64,000 nucleotides of DNA, taken from contig NZ_CP101323.1 of the NCBI RefSeq assembly GCF_024300825.1, forward strand, positions 620,001 through 684,000, read 5' to 3'. Source of the stretch: Natronomonas gomsonensis. Its GTDB lineage: Archaea > Halobacteriota > Halobacteria > Halobacteriales > Haloarculaceae. Below the pieces are notes generated by a model that was not told the origin of the DNA, did no database searches, and was given only the letters and a program-made list of their open reading frames with translations. A program made the position numbers and the translations under genes. Positions 44,694 through 53,205 of the stretch are shown here, piece after piece. Numbering within the stretch: position 1 is the stretch's first letter; each line of letters starts with the position of its first letter.

Positions 44694-46336
44694 GCGTTTG
44701 CGAGCCGTTCGACGCGTTCGAGACTGTCGGCATCATCGGGCGATTTGTCCTCACGGACGCCGACGAACCGCGGGAATCGAAGCGCATACCCGGAGGAGTA
44801 CGTCGGTGAGTGCTGTATCTCCTCGTACCCGACCTCGAAGACGACGGCCGGTTCGATGTCGACCTCGGTCCCCGACTCGGAGCGAACGTACGGCTCCAGC
44901 CGGTCGTGTAACGCCGCGAGTTCTTCGTCTGTGATGCCGGTCGCGACTTTCCCGAGCGTCTCGTAGCCGTCCGGCGTTCGGGCCGAAAGCAGGAACGTTC
45001 CCAACAGGTTCGCCCGACGCCCCTCACCCCACTCGGCACCGGTGACGACGAGGTCCAGCGTCTCCACGTCGGGTTTTCGCTTGAGCCAGTTCTTCCCGCG
45101 GTTGCCCGGCGTGTACGACGAGTCGGGGTTCTTGAGCATGATTCCCTCGTGGCCGTCATCGAGAGCTTCGGCCTCGAACTCGGCGATGGCGTCTGCGTCG
45201 TCGGTTAGGACCAACTCCGAGACGCCCGTCGACAGCAGGCCACACAGGCGGTCGTGGCGCTCGACGAGCGAGGTATCTAGTAAATCGTCGCCGTTGGCGT
45301 GCAGACAGTCGAAGGCGTGTAACTCCACGGCGACGCTCTCGCGTGTCGCGGCCACGTCGTGTTTGCGGCGGAACCGGCGGAGGACCTCTTGGAAGGGTAG
45401 GGGTTCGCCGGCCTCGTCGACGGCGACGACTTCGCCGTCGAGGATGGCCGGTACATCCAGTTGTTGGTCGACGGACTCGACGACCTCCGGCAGCGAGTCG
45501 GTCACGTCCTCGAGGTTTCGGGAGAACAGCCGCGTCGTCTCGCCGTCGTGGTGGACCTGCACCCGCGCTCCGTCGAACTTCGTCTCGACGGCCGCTCGTT
45601 CCCATTCGTCCAGTGCGTCGACGGCGGTGCCGGCCTGTGCGAGCATGGCTTTCACGGGGCGGCCGACTTGGAGGTGTACGTCCTCAAGGCCCGCCTTGCC
45701 ATCTTCGCGGGCGGTTTCGGCGACGAGTCCGCAGTCGTTGGAGACCTGAATGGCGCGTGCGACCGCTTCGACGGGGACTTCGAATCCGTCGGCGATGGCG
45801 TCCCGGACGGTTCCCTCGCCGACGCCGATGCGCATCTCGCCCAACACGAGGCGAGCGAGAAAGCGCGCTTCGAGGTCGTCGGCGCGGTTGAACAGTCCGA
45901 ACAGCGTGTCGAGTTTCGTGTCGGTACTGCCCGACCCTTCGGCGGCCGCAAGCGACCGGAGTTGGTCGTCCACCTCCGAAACGATGAGCGTATCGCCGCC
46001 ACCGGCCCCGAACGCCGAAAGCCCCTGTTGGCCGCCCAAATCGAGGGTTTCGGCGACGGCGCCGATTTCGCCGACTTCTGCCAGTCGGTCCTCGATGTCG
46101 GCGACCGAAACGTTCGTTCCGGCGGCCTTCGCCAGCGCCGCGTAACACAGCGACGGCCCGATGTCGAGTTTCGTTCCGTCGTGGGCGGGGAACACACGGC
46201 CCTGCACGAAGCGAGCGACCGTGTCGAGTTCGTCGCCGGTCTCGGCGAACAACTCGGCCACGAGTGTGACCGTTTCGAGGTCCGCAGGCTCGGCTTCCAT
46301 CTCGGCGGCGCGGTCGGCGAAGGCGGCGAACTCCAT
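44690..46336 (-). CDS. lig: ATP-dependent DNA ligase
   Basis: 548 residues. The nucleotidyl-lysine motif is ETKFDGARVQVHHDG; motif III ILDGEVVAVDEAG, motif IV HEGIMLKNPDSSYTPGNRGK and motif V NWLKRKPDVETLDLVVTGAE. The N-terminal DNA-binding domain precedes it (FAAFADRAAEMEAEPADLET). Archaeal-type replicative ligase, joining Okazaki fragments with ATP. Size fits archaeal Lig1. Alone, without other replication genes. Confidence 0.97.
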   Translation of the reverse strand: MEFAAFADRAAEMEAEPADLETVTLVAELFAETGDELDTVARFVQGRVFPAHDGTKLDIGPSLCYAALAKAAGTNVSVADIEDRLAEVGEIGAVAETLDLGGQQGLSAFGAGGGDTLIVSEVDDQLRSLAAAEGSGSTDTKLDTLFGLFNRADDLEARFLARLVLGEMRIGVGEGTVRDAIADGFEVPVEAVARAIQVSNDCGLVAETAREDGKAGLEDVHLQVGRPVKAMLAQAGTAVDALDEWERAAVETKFDGARVQVHHDGETTRLFSRNLEDVTDSLPEVVESVDQQLDVPAILDGEVVAVDEAGEPLPFQEVLRRFRRKHDVAATRESVAVELHAFDCLHANGDDLLDTSLVERHDRLCGLLSTGVSELVLTDDADAIAEFEAEALDDGHEGIMLKNPDSSYTPGNRGKNWLKRKPDVETLDLVVTGAEWGEGRRANLLGTFLLSARTPDGYETLGKVATGITDEELAALHDRLEPYVRSESGTEVDIEPAVVFEVGYEEIQHSPTYSSGYALRFPRFVGVREDKSPDDADSLERVERLANA

Positions 46337-46446
46337 CGCTGTCGGCTTGGCAGGTGCCGGGATTAAATGATGTGACTCCGGTCGAACGTCGTAGGCTATG
46401 GACTGCCGGCAGACCGAAAAACAGCCGAAGAGTGAGAACTACGGCG

Positions 46447-47166
46447 TTACAGTACGTCGTCGAAGTCCTTGTGGCCCTTGATGTCGACACCCTCCTCGGT
46501 GACGGTGGCGAGGAAGACGCCGTTGCCGGAGCCGGTGTCGCGCTCGACGGCGGACTTGATACCCGAGGCGGCGACGCGCTTTGCCTCTTCGTTGCTCATT
46601 CCCTCCTCGTACTCGCGTTCGAGGGTCCCGTAGGCGACGGTCATCCCGGAGCCGGTGATGGTGTAGTCGTCGGCCATCACGCCGCCTGCGGGGTCAATGG
46701 AGTAGACGTGGTGGCCGTCGTCGTCGACGCCGCCCAGAATGGGATTGATGGCGAAGAACGGGCCGCCACGGGCGAAGTTCCCCGCGAGAGTGGCCAAAGC
46801 CTCGATGGAGATGTCCTCGCCGCGACGGGCCTCATAGAGGTTGACTTCCGCTCGGAGCGAGCGGATAAAGGACTGGGCGCCGCCGACCGAGCCGACGAGC
46901 GTCAGGGCAGCGGTCGGGTGAATCTGCTCGACCTTCTGGACGTCCTTGTTGGAGACGAATCGGCCGCCGAGGGAGGCGCGCATGTCGGTCGCGATGACGA
47001 CGCCTTCGGATGTCGTGATGCCGATGGTGGTCGTTCCCGTCTTGTTGACGCCCTCCAAATCGTCCGCGGAGAGGTCGTTCGACGGCACCTCGCCGAGTTC
47101 GGGTTCGTACGGCGAGAGGGTGTGGTCCTGACCGGTGCGGGGCAGGGAGGTGTCTGGTTGTCGCAT
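46447..47166 (-). CDS. psmB: Proteasome subunit beta
   Basis: 239 residues with a propeptide of 44 residues: cleavage between NKTG and TTTIGI exposes the catalytic Thr45. Further landmarks: GGRFVSNKDVQKVEQIHP (active-site lysine region), LVGSVGGAQSFIRSLRAEV, GSGMTVAYGTLEREY. Forms the inner rings of the 20S proteasome. ATG at 47166 is 25-33 bases after a TATA box (GGTTTTATCT, 47191-47200), a leaderless start. The C-terminus (DIKGHKDFDDVL) is typical for haloarchaea. Confidence 0.97.
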   Translation of the reverse strand: MRQPDTSLPRTGQDHTLSPYEPELGEVPSNDLSADDLEGVNKTGTTTIGITTSEGVVIATDMRASLGGRFVSNKDVQKVEQIHPTAALTLVGSVGGAQSFIRSLRAEVNLYEARRGEDISIEALATLAGNFARGGPFFAINPILGGVDDDGHHVYSIDPAGGVMADDYTITGSGMTVAYGTLEREYEEGMSNEEAKRVAASGIKSAVERDTGSGNGVFLATVTEEGVDIKGHKDFDDVL

Positions 47167-47190
47167 TGCACTGCGGTAGAAACCGACCGC

Positions 47191-47200
47191 AGATAAAACC
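47191..47200 (-). promoter_or_regulatory. TATA box of psmB (leaderless)
   Basis: GGTTTTATCT on the minus strand, 25-34 bases before the psmB ATG. It lies in the 40-base gap after the small membrane-protein gene, so psmB can be transcribed independently of it. Confidence 0.6.
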
Positions 47201-47206
47201 TTCCGG

Positions 47207-47383
47207 TCAGGCCGCCGATTCCGCTTTCTCGTGGGCCTCACCGAGCCGCTCGACGAGTCGCCCGATGGGGAACGGGATACCCGCTCGCTTGGCTACGAGC
47301 GCGACGGGGAGCAGGGTGATGCCGAGGACGATGCTGAACTGGTACAGAGCGAACACGACCGCCCGGTACGCCTGGGATTCCAT
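47207..47383 (-). CDS. 58-residue membrane protein upstream of psmB
   Basis: ATG at 47381-47383 to TGA at 47207-47209. Starts MESQAYRAVVFALYQFSIVL, has one or two hydrophobic helices (8-34, broken by PVALVAKR) and a charged C-terminal amphipathic part (GRLVERLGEAHEKAESAA). A TATA-like GCTTATACCC about 25-35 bases upstream supports it. Coding-like composition (GAC/GAG, third-position C) resembles the neighbours. Family not recognised. Confidence 0.55.
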   Translation of the reverse strand: MESQAYRAVVFALYQFSIVLGITLLPVALVAKRAGIPFPIGRLVERLGEAHEKAESAA

Positions 47384-47688
47384 CTCGGTCGTGGCAATCA
47401 GGTAGGTGGGTATAAGCTTTCCTCTCGTGTCGGCGGGCCGGATGATAAATTATGCAGAACAACGGCGCCGCAGTAATGCGGTTCCAGTCGAATTGTATTT
47501 CGACGAACTGCGGTTGCGTAATCGTCGCCGTCGTCGGATTACCCGCGTATCCGGTCGGCGCCATCGCCATAACTTATGAGAACGATGGTGGTGACGTGCG
47601 CGGCGCGATTCGACGGTCGACTCACGGGAATGCGGGCCGGCGCTCGTGAAACAATAGGGCTATCCGTCGGGGGCCGCAGGGTTCGAGT
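47384..47688. other. 305-base intergenic stretch
   Basis: It holds divergent promoter-like TATA sequences (GATAAATTATG ~47444-47454) and a GTCGAA/TTCGAC hairpin near 47487-47504. A plus-strand frame from 47452 of 65 codons (with a hydrophobic middle, CGCVIVAVVGLPAYPVGAIA) is present but has atypical codon use, so I do not call it. An AACAATAGG element (~47652-47660) may drive the next gene. Confidence 0.4.
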
Positions 47689-48051
47689 ATGAGCAACTAC
47701 CTCGTCGCGATGGAGGCCGCGTGGCTGGTGCGTGATGTCGAGGAGATAGACGACGCCATCGGGGTGGCCGTCAGCGAAGCCGGCAAACGGCTCAACAGCG
47801 AAGAGATGGATTACGTCGAAGTCGAGGTCGGAGCGACGCCCTGTCCGGCCTGTGGCGAGGCGTTCGACTCGGCCTTCATCGCCGCCGACACCGCGTTGGT
47901 CGGGCTCTTACTCGAAATGAAAGTGTTCAACGCCGACAGCAAACAGCACGCCTCCCGCATCGCGAAGAGCGAAGTCGGCGGCGCGCTCCGAGACGTTCCG
48001 CTGAAAGTCATCGAAGTATTCGAAACCGACGACGCAGACGACGACAACTAG
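47689..48051 (+). CDS. DUF555 family protein
   Basis: 120 residues. MSNYLVAMEAAWLVRDVEEI with DDAIGVAVSEAGKRLN is the opening of the archaeal DUF555/UPF0212 family; CPACGEAFDSAFIAADTALV holds a CxxC that may bind metal; LLLEMKVFNADSKQHASRIA follows. Function unknown, conserved in methanogens and haloarchaea. The TAG overlaps the opposing regulator stop in the palindrome CTAG. Confidence 0.9.
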   Translation: MSNYLVAMEAAWLVRDVEEIDDAIGVAVSEAGKRLNSEEMDYVEVEVGATPCPACGEAFDSAFIAADTALVGLLLEMKVFNADSKQHASRIAKSEVGGALRDVPLKVIEVFETDDADDDN

Positions 48052-48596
48052 GACATGTGGGCCGCGACGTCGGCCTCGGTGATGATACCCTCCAGTTGCC
48101 CGTCTCTGACGACCATTACGGCGTCCTGGTGGTTGAGGTGGGCGTTGACCTCGTCGAGGGTGGCATCGGGTTCGACCGTCGTAATCGCCTCTCGCATCAC
48201 GTCTGCGACGGGGAGTTCGCCGGCGTTTTCGTCGTCCAGTTGCCTGATATCCGAGTTCGAGATGATTCCCTGCGGTCGGCCGTCCCGGACGACTGGGAGT
48301 TGTGAGTAACCTTCCTTCACCATCAGGTCGATAGCCTCGCGGACGCTGTCGTCCGGTGCGACGCTGATGACGCCTTCGTGCATGATGTCGTCGGCGTGCA
48401 TCACCGCGCTTTCGGCCTCGTCGAGCGCCCCCACGATGCGCCGGAGCGTCGAGAGTCGCGGGTCGACGTCGCCTCCCTCGATGCGTGCGATGAGCGGCTG
48501 TGACACGTCCGCGCGGTCGGCCAGTTCGCTCTGGGTCAACTCCAGACTCGTCCGCCGCTCACGGAGGTCCGCCGGCGTCGGCAGGTCGGTTCCCAT
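48048..48596 (-). CDS. HTH-CBS transcriptional regulator
   Basis: 182 residues. N-terminal Cro/Xre-type helix-turn-helix (DLRERRTSLELTQSELADRA, DVSQPLIARIEGGDVDPRLS) then two CBS motifs (~70-182): MHEGVISVAPDDSVREAIDL with SQLPVVRDGRPQGIISNSDI, and MREAITTVEPDATLDEVNAH with AVMVVRDGQLEGIITEADV. CBS pairs bind adenine nucleotides, so DNA binding may respond to ATP/AMP or SAM. A palindrome on its promoter suggests autoregulation. It follows archaeal HTH-CBS proteins in length. Confidence 0.9.
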   Translation of the reverse strand: MGTDLPTPADLRERRTSLELTQSELADRADVSQPLIARIEGGDVDPRLSTLRRIVGALDEAESAVMHADDIMHEGVISVAPDDSVREAIDLMVKEGYSQLPVVRDGRPQGIISNSDIRQLDDENAGELPVADVMREAITTVEPDATLDEVNAHLNHQDAVMVVRDGQLEGIITEADVAAHMS

Positions 48597-48605
48597 ACGA
48601 ACCAA

Positions 48606-48618
48606 TAACTAACAGTTA
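48606..48618 (-). promoter_or_regulatory. Operator candidate before the HTH-CBS gene
   Basis: TAACT-AAC-AGTTA: 5-base inverted repeat with a 3-base spacer, 10 bases before the ATG at 48596. The minus-strand TATA element (TTTTTGTATAA, 48616-48626) overlaps its outer end, so a bound protein would block TBP or the start site. The neighbouring HTH-CBS protein is the natural candidate. Confidence 0.5.
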
Positions 48619-48769
48619 TACAAAAAGCCACCGGCCCTGTTACGGTCGGTCCGAGGGTTCAAGTACCGAAACGGGACCACCCGGCGTATGCGCCGTGCAT
48701 CGGCGGTCAGTCCCCAAGGCGGGAGCGTGGGGCAGGGCTGGCCGATACCGTCTCGCCCCGCCTGTTCGC

Positions 48770-49744
48770 CTACAACTCCAGACCGCGAATCTCGACGCTA
48801 TCCCCGGATTCGACGCTGCCGATGATCCGTGCATCGTCGAGTTCGTTGACGACTGCGTCGGCGTCGTCTTCGGGCAACGCCGCGACGAAGCCGGTTCCCA
48901 TATTGAACGTTCGGTGCATCTCCTCGTCGCTCACGTCTCCTTCCTCCTGAACGAACTCGAAGACCGGCTGGACCTCGAAGGGGTCGTCGATGTCGTAGCG
49001 GAACTCGCCCATCCGTGAGAGGTTCGTCCATCCGCCTCCCGTGACGTGGGCTGCCGCGTGTGTCTCGACGGCGTGGAGCGGTTCGAGCACCTCCCGATAG
49101 ATACGCGTCGGTTCGAGCAACGCCTCGCCGACAGTTCGGTCATCGTAGGGGAACGGGTCGGTGTACTCGTGGTTCAGCGTCGCTGCTTCCCGTGCCAGCG
49201 TCAGCCCGTTGGAATGAATCCCCGAGGACGGAAGTCCGACGAGGGCGTCACCGGTCTGTGCCTCACCGTCGAACAGTTCCCCCTCGGTCGCCAGTCCAGC
49301 GCAGGCGCCGGCAAGGTCCAATCCCTTGATGACGTCGGGCATCACGGCCGTCTCGCCACCGACGAGAGCGATTTCGGCGCGTTCCGCACCCGCCGAGAGC
49401 CCCTCGCCGACCGCCTCGGAGGTGTCGTCATCGGGAGTGTCGACTGCAAGGTAGTCGACGAACGCGACGGGCGTCACTCCCGTCGCGATGAGGTCGTTGA
49501 CGTTCATCGCGATGCAGTCGATGCCGATTGTCGAGTAGTCGTCGAGCGCCTCGGCGACGAGCAGTTTCGTCCCGACGCCGTCCGTCGCAAGGGCGAGATA
49601 CCGGTCGCCGATGTCGACCAAGCCGGCATAGTCGCCCTCGAACTCGCCGACGGCACCGATGAGTGCCGCAGTAGCGGCCTCGCTCGCGTCGATGTCGACG
49701 CCCGTATCCGCGTAAGTGAGTCCCTCGTCGTTCTCGTCGGTCAT
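48770..49744 (-). CDS. purM: Phosphoribosylformylglycinamidine cyclo-ligase (AIR synthetase)
   Basis: 324 residues. Purine step 5: FGAM + ATP to AIR. DGVGTKLLVAEALDDYSTIG, GIDCIAMNVNDLIATGVTPV, ALVGGETAVMPDV, LVGLPSSGIHSNGLTLAREA and THAAAHVTGGGWTNLSRMGE are the PurM landmarks. Start MTDENDEGLTYADTGV fits (TYADAGV of the family). Alone, without other pur genes. Confidence 0.97.
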   Translation of the reverse strand: MTDENDEGLTYADTGVDIDASEAATAALIGAVGEFEGDYAGLVDIGDRYLALATDGVGTKLLVAEALDDYSTIGIDCIAMNVNDLIATGVTPVAFVDYLAVDTPDDDTSEAVGEGLSAGAERAEIALVGGETAVMPDVIKGLDLAGACAGLATEGELFDGEAQTGDALVGLPSSGIHSNGLTLAREAATLNHEYTDPFPYDDRTVGEALLEPTRIYREVLEPLHAVETHAAAHVTGGGWTNLSRMGEFRYDIDDPFEVQPVFEFVQEEGDVSDEEMHRTFNMGTGFVAALPEDDADAVVNELDDARIIGSVESGDSVEIRGLEL

Positions 49745-49787
49745 ATCCAATGGGCGGTCCGACCGGAGCAAAAGCGCGTCGGTTGGC

Positions 49788-50879
49788 TCACGCCGCTGGG
49801 AGTCGAACAGTCACGACAGTGCCACGTGGCTCGTTGTCCTCTATGGTCACCTCGCCGTTGTATCGGGAGACCAGAGTCCTGACGAGATACAGCCCAAACC
49901 CCTCGCCGTCGCTGTCCGGAGTTCGGGTTCCAGGCTGGAAGTAACTCTCCCGTTTCTCCGGCGGAATGCTCGGCCCGTCGTCCGCGATTCGCACGACGAC
50001 TTCACCGACGGCGCGCTCTGCAGTCACCGTCACCGTCGGGGTTCCGTCGTGGTGCTCGACCGCATTCGACAGCAGGTTCTCGAATATCGTATCGATAAGG
50101 CTATCGGCGCGAACCGACAGTCCGTCCTCGATGTCGGTTCGAAACGTCGCATCCGGCGACGCCTCTGCTCTCGCCTCAACGACGCATCGCAAGGTCGCCG
50201 AAATGTCCGTCGACGTGAGGTACAACCCTCCGGAGAGCGATTCGGTCAGCGTCTGTGCTTCGTCAATGACCGTGTTGAGGTGGCGTGCCCGGTCGGCAAT
50301 GAGTTCCGAGTGGCGGGCGACGGTGTCGTCGGCGGTTTCGTTCTCGACGAGGTCGGCGTACGACTGGATGACTTGAATGCTGTTTCGGACGTTATGTCGC
50401 AGCAGTCGGTTGACGAACACGAGTCCGTCACGCTGGCGTTCGGCTGCCTCGTCTGAGGTCATCGAATCGACGGTCGAAACGCCGATGAGCAAGCCGGCAA
50501 CCGACCCGGCCGTCCCTGCGAGCAACAACTCGCCCAACATCACCGTCGGATTCATCGACTGATGCAGCGACCGCCACCCCTGGGCGAGGGCGACGACGGC
50601 GACGATGCCGGCGAACCCGAGCAGCGTCCAGAGACTGGCCCACCACCGCTTTTGCGTATCGAGTTGGGTTCGGGCGAGCCGCAGGCTCGCATAGAGAAGT
50701 GCTCCGGAAGCGACGACGACGAGCGCGAAGACGAACCCGATGACGACTGCCGTCGAGGGGACGGTGGGTTGATGCTGCCACAGGTAGAGTGCGGCTGCGA
50801 CGAGCAGCGTCACCCCCAACCCACCGATAAGCACGACCGGGGTCGTCCTGACGACAGTCTCCCGATACGTGTAGCTCAC
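49788..50879 (-). CDS. Membrane sensor histidine kinase
   Basis: 363 residues. Four hydrophobic helices (~14-34, 41-66, 79-101, 110-134) form the sensor region; there is no extracellular domain of note. Kinase: H-box FVNRLLRHNVRNSIQVIQSY (phosphorylated His), N-box FENLLSNAVEHHD, and ATP lid IADDGPSIPPEKRESYFQPG with GEGFGLYLVRTLV. No response regulator is adjacent, a common haloarchaeal layout. It follows the M50 protease gene on the same strand by 60 bases, so it may belong with the TraB-M50 unit. Confidence 0.9.
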   Translation of the reverse strand: MSYTYRETVVRTTPVVLIGGLGVTLLVAAALYLWQHQPTVPSTAVVIGFVFALVVVASGALLYASLRLARTQLDTQKRWWASLWTLLGFAGIVAVVALAQGWRSLHQSMNPTVMLGELLLAGTAGSVAGLLIGVSTVDSMTSDEAAERQRDGLVFVNRLLRHNVRNSIQVIQSYADLVENETADDTVARHSELIADRARHLNTVIDEAQTLTESLSGGLYLTSTDISATLRCVVEARAEASPDATFRTDIEDGLSVRADSLIDTIFENLLSNAVEHHDGTPTVTVTAERAVGEVVVRIADDGPSIPPEKRESYFQPGTRTPDSDGEGFGLYLVRTLVSRYNGEVTIEDNEPRGTVVTVRLPAA

Positions 50880-50939
50880 GAGTTGAGATGCGGTGTTCCG
50901 GTATAAATACCCACCAACGGTTTCAAAGTTTGAAGGTGG

Positions 50940-51587
50940 TCAGTACGGGAAGCCGACGAAGAGGAACGCACCGACGGCGAGCAAAACGGTGCCGGCGAAG
51001 ACGACCGCGAAGACGGCTTTGCTCCACGAGACCACCTTTTTGCCATCTAGGGGTCCGAACGGAATCATATTGAACGCCGCGAGGACGGCGTTTATCGTGA
51101 CACCCAACTGCCCGAGTTCGCCGACAAACCCGCCGAAAAAGACCAACGGGAGGAACACGGCGACGAGTACGACGTTCGTCAGCGGGCCGGCAACCGAGAC
51201 CAGTCCGTTCTGGCGTTCGGTGATTCGTCCACGGTGATACACCGCTCCCGGTGCGGCGAAGAGGAATCCGGCGAAGGCGGCTCCGACACACAGCGCGAGC
51301 ATGGCGTAGTCGGCTTTGAACGCCGCAATTTGGCCGAACCTGACCGCGACGACCTTGTGGGCCAACTCGTGGAGGAGAAATCCGACCCCGACGGTCAGCA
51401 CGCTGAGAGCGAACACGCGAACGAAAAGCGGCGACGTGACGGCACCCGCGATGTCGGGGAACACCTGCCGCCCGGTCGAAACGAAGATGAACAGCGTAAA
51501 CGCCAGTCCCAATGCGCCCCACGCAATCGCCAAATCCCGGATTTCGTCCGGGTAGAACCGAACGTCCGCGAGCGTGAGGCCGCTCAT
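50940..51587 (-). CDS. M50 (site-2-type) intramembrane metalloprotease
   Basis: 215 residues. About six hydrophobic segments. The zinc motif HELAH (73-77, in FLLHELAHKVVA) lies in one helix, and NMIPFGPLDGKKV (173-185) gives the third ligand (LDG). This is the S2P core; the family cuts transmembrane segments of regulators. No PDZ or CBS domain. Start MSGLTLADVRFYPDE overlaps the TraB-family stop by four bases (ATGA), so it is translated from the same message. Confidence 0.92.
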   Translation of the reverse strand: MSGLTLADVRFYPDEIRDLAIAWGALGLAFTLFIFVSTGRQVFPDIAGAVTSPLFVRVFALSVLTVGVGFLLHELAHKVVAVRFGQIAAFKADYAMLALCVGAAFAGFLFAAPGAVYHRGRITERQNGLVSVAGPLTNVVLVAVFLPLVFFGGFVGELGQLGVTINAVLAAFNMIPFGPLDGKKVVSWSKAVFAVVFAGTVLLAVGAFLFVGFPY

Positions 51588-53086
51588 GCGACCGCCCCCG
51601 TGAGCAGGTCGACGCTGTTTCGAGCGGCCTCGAGCATCAGCCGAGCGATGCCGTCGGCACCCTCGATACCCGACCCGGCGAACACGTACGGCAGGAACAC
51701 CGTCGCGAAGAGTACGCTTCCGACGAAGCTCCCGACGTTCGTCAGCGCGACTATCATGATGAGCCGGAACAGCGGCACACCCCTGAGATTTCGCCAGAGG
51801 TCTCGAATCGGAGCATCCTCGTCTGAGAGGATTTCGTTGAGCGTCGAGATGTCGCTGACGTTCACGTCGAGATACCGCAGTTCGACGTAGCCGGCGAACC
51901 ATCCCGGTGCGAGCAACGGGTTGACGCTCGTCAGCCACGCGATGCCGCCGCCGACGCCCGCAGAGCGCCAGTGGGCACCAGCGAGTTTGGCGAGGCCGAA
52001 CGCCAACACACCGTTGACGAGGAACCATGCCGCGAACAGCCGGAACAGCAGTTCGCTCGAGGCGCCCTCGACGCCCGTGTACGTCGCGATGGCCAGCAGG
52101 ACGAAGAAGACCAGAAAGCCGAGCGTGAACAGGTAGCCGAACAGTTTGTACAGCGAGAATCGACTGCCGGAGGTTCGGCCGCTCAACTCCGCCATCGGCG
52201 GCAACAGCGACGGTTTCTCGAGGTAGCGTTCGATTCCCTCGCGGTGGCCGGCGCCGACGATGGCGACGACGTGTTTACCCTGGTCGCGCAACGCGACGAG
52301 TTGGTGGGCAATGTAGGCGTCCCGCTCGTCGATGAGCGCTTCCGCACCGCCCGGAGAGAACCGCCGGAACTCCTCCATCATCGCACCGACAACGTCGGTG
52401 TCAGTCATCTGCTCGATGTCTATGTCGTCGATGTCTTCTTCGGGGACCATCCGTTCGAGGAGGACGGTCAGCACTATCCCGAGGCCGAGGCCGACCGCCA
52501 ATGCCACGAGGAGCGTGTCCGCGATACCCACGAGGATGCCCGGTCCAACCCCGGCGGGCACGACGAACGGCCCCGCGAGGGCGCCGGCGAGTATCGAGAT
52601 GACAAACCCGACCCCGATGCCGATGCCCATGCCGACTTCGACGGGCGTTCCGAACCCGATAGAGAGGCTCCCGACGAGTTTCAGTTTCTCCAGAAACGAG
52701 AGTCGTGCCCAGAAGCGCTGAATCGTCACTTGGATGTCCCGGTCGACGAGCGCCACGTCGATACCCAATCCCTCTGAGGTGTCGATGGCGGCTTTCATGT
52801 CGGCGCCGGGTTCGATGTCGAGACGGTCGCCGAGACGCGCCTGCACGTAGGAGAGCATCCAGTAGGCGAGGAACTGATAGACGGTGTTGCCGCGCAACAG
52901 GTCGCCGGCATCGAGGTCGTCGGGCGTTTCGCCTTTCATCTGGCGGTACCGACCCTCGTCGAGTTCGACGGCGACCACATCCGGTCGCTCCTCTTCGATG
53001 ACGTCCTCGACCTCTTCGACACTCGCCTCGGAGACGTGCGCCGTCCCGACGACTTGGACGGAGCCCTCCTCGACGTCTTCGCTCAT
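51584..53086 (-). CDS. TraB/PrgY (TIKI-like) membrane protein, possible metalloprotease
   Basis: 500 residues. The TraB domain has GTAH (14-17), Glu41 (VAVELDEGRY), Arg255 (DERDAYIA) and GAGH (278-281): the two GxxH motifs and acid of TraB/TIKI/EreA-like proteases are all present. A Gly-rich pair of hydrophobic helices (~141-212) interrupts the domain, and four more helices (~305-500) follow. PrgY inhibits pheromone activity in enterococci; animal TIKI is a protease. Coupled to the M50 protease gene. Start MSEDVEEGSVQ preferred; the ATG at 53200 precedes poor coding sequence. Confidence 0.85.
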   Translation of the reverse strand: MSEDVEEGSVQVVGTAHVSEASVEEVEDVIEEERPDVVAVELDEGRYRQMKGETPDDLDAGDLLRGNTVYQFLAYWMLSYVQARLGDRLDIEPGADMKAAIDTSEGLGIDVALVDRDIQVTIQRFWARLSFLEKLKLVGSLSIGFGTPVEVGMGIGIGVGFVISILAGALAGPFVVPAGVGPGILVGIADTLLVALAVGLGLGIVLTVLLERMVPEEDIDDIDIEQMTDTDVVGAMMEEFRRFSPGGAEALIDERDAYIAHQLVALRDQGKHVVAIVGAGHREGIERYLEKPSLLPPMAELSGRTSGSRFSLYKLFGYLFTLGFLVFFVLLAIATYTGVEGASSELLFRLFAAWFLVNGVLAFGLAKLAGAHWRSAGVGGGIAWLTSVNPLLAPGWFAGYVELRYLDVNVSDISTLNEILSDEDAPIRDLWRNLRGVPLFRLIMIVALTNVGSFVGSVLFATVFLPYVFAGSGIEGADGIARLMLEAARNSVDLLTGAVA

Positions 53087-53205
53087 TGTCGGGTTCAGTC
53101 GGGCGAGCGGCTTACGTGTGTCGGGACGGACCCGAGGAGCGCCCCCGGCTGAGACTTCCAGCGAACCGACTGGTCTTTTCACGCCGGCCCTCGGATACAC
53201 CGGAG

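Noticed and set aside
47452-47649. 65-codon plus-strand frame in the psmB-DUF555 gap.
   Set aside because: It has a hydrophobic middle but an atypical composition and no homology I recognise; left unannotated.
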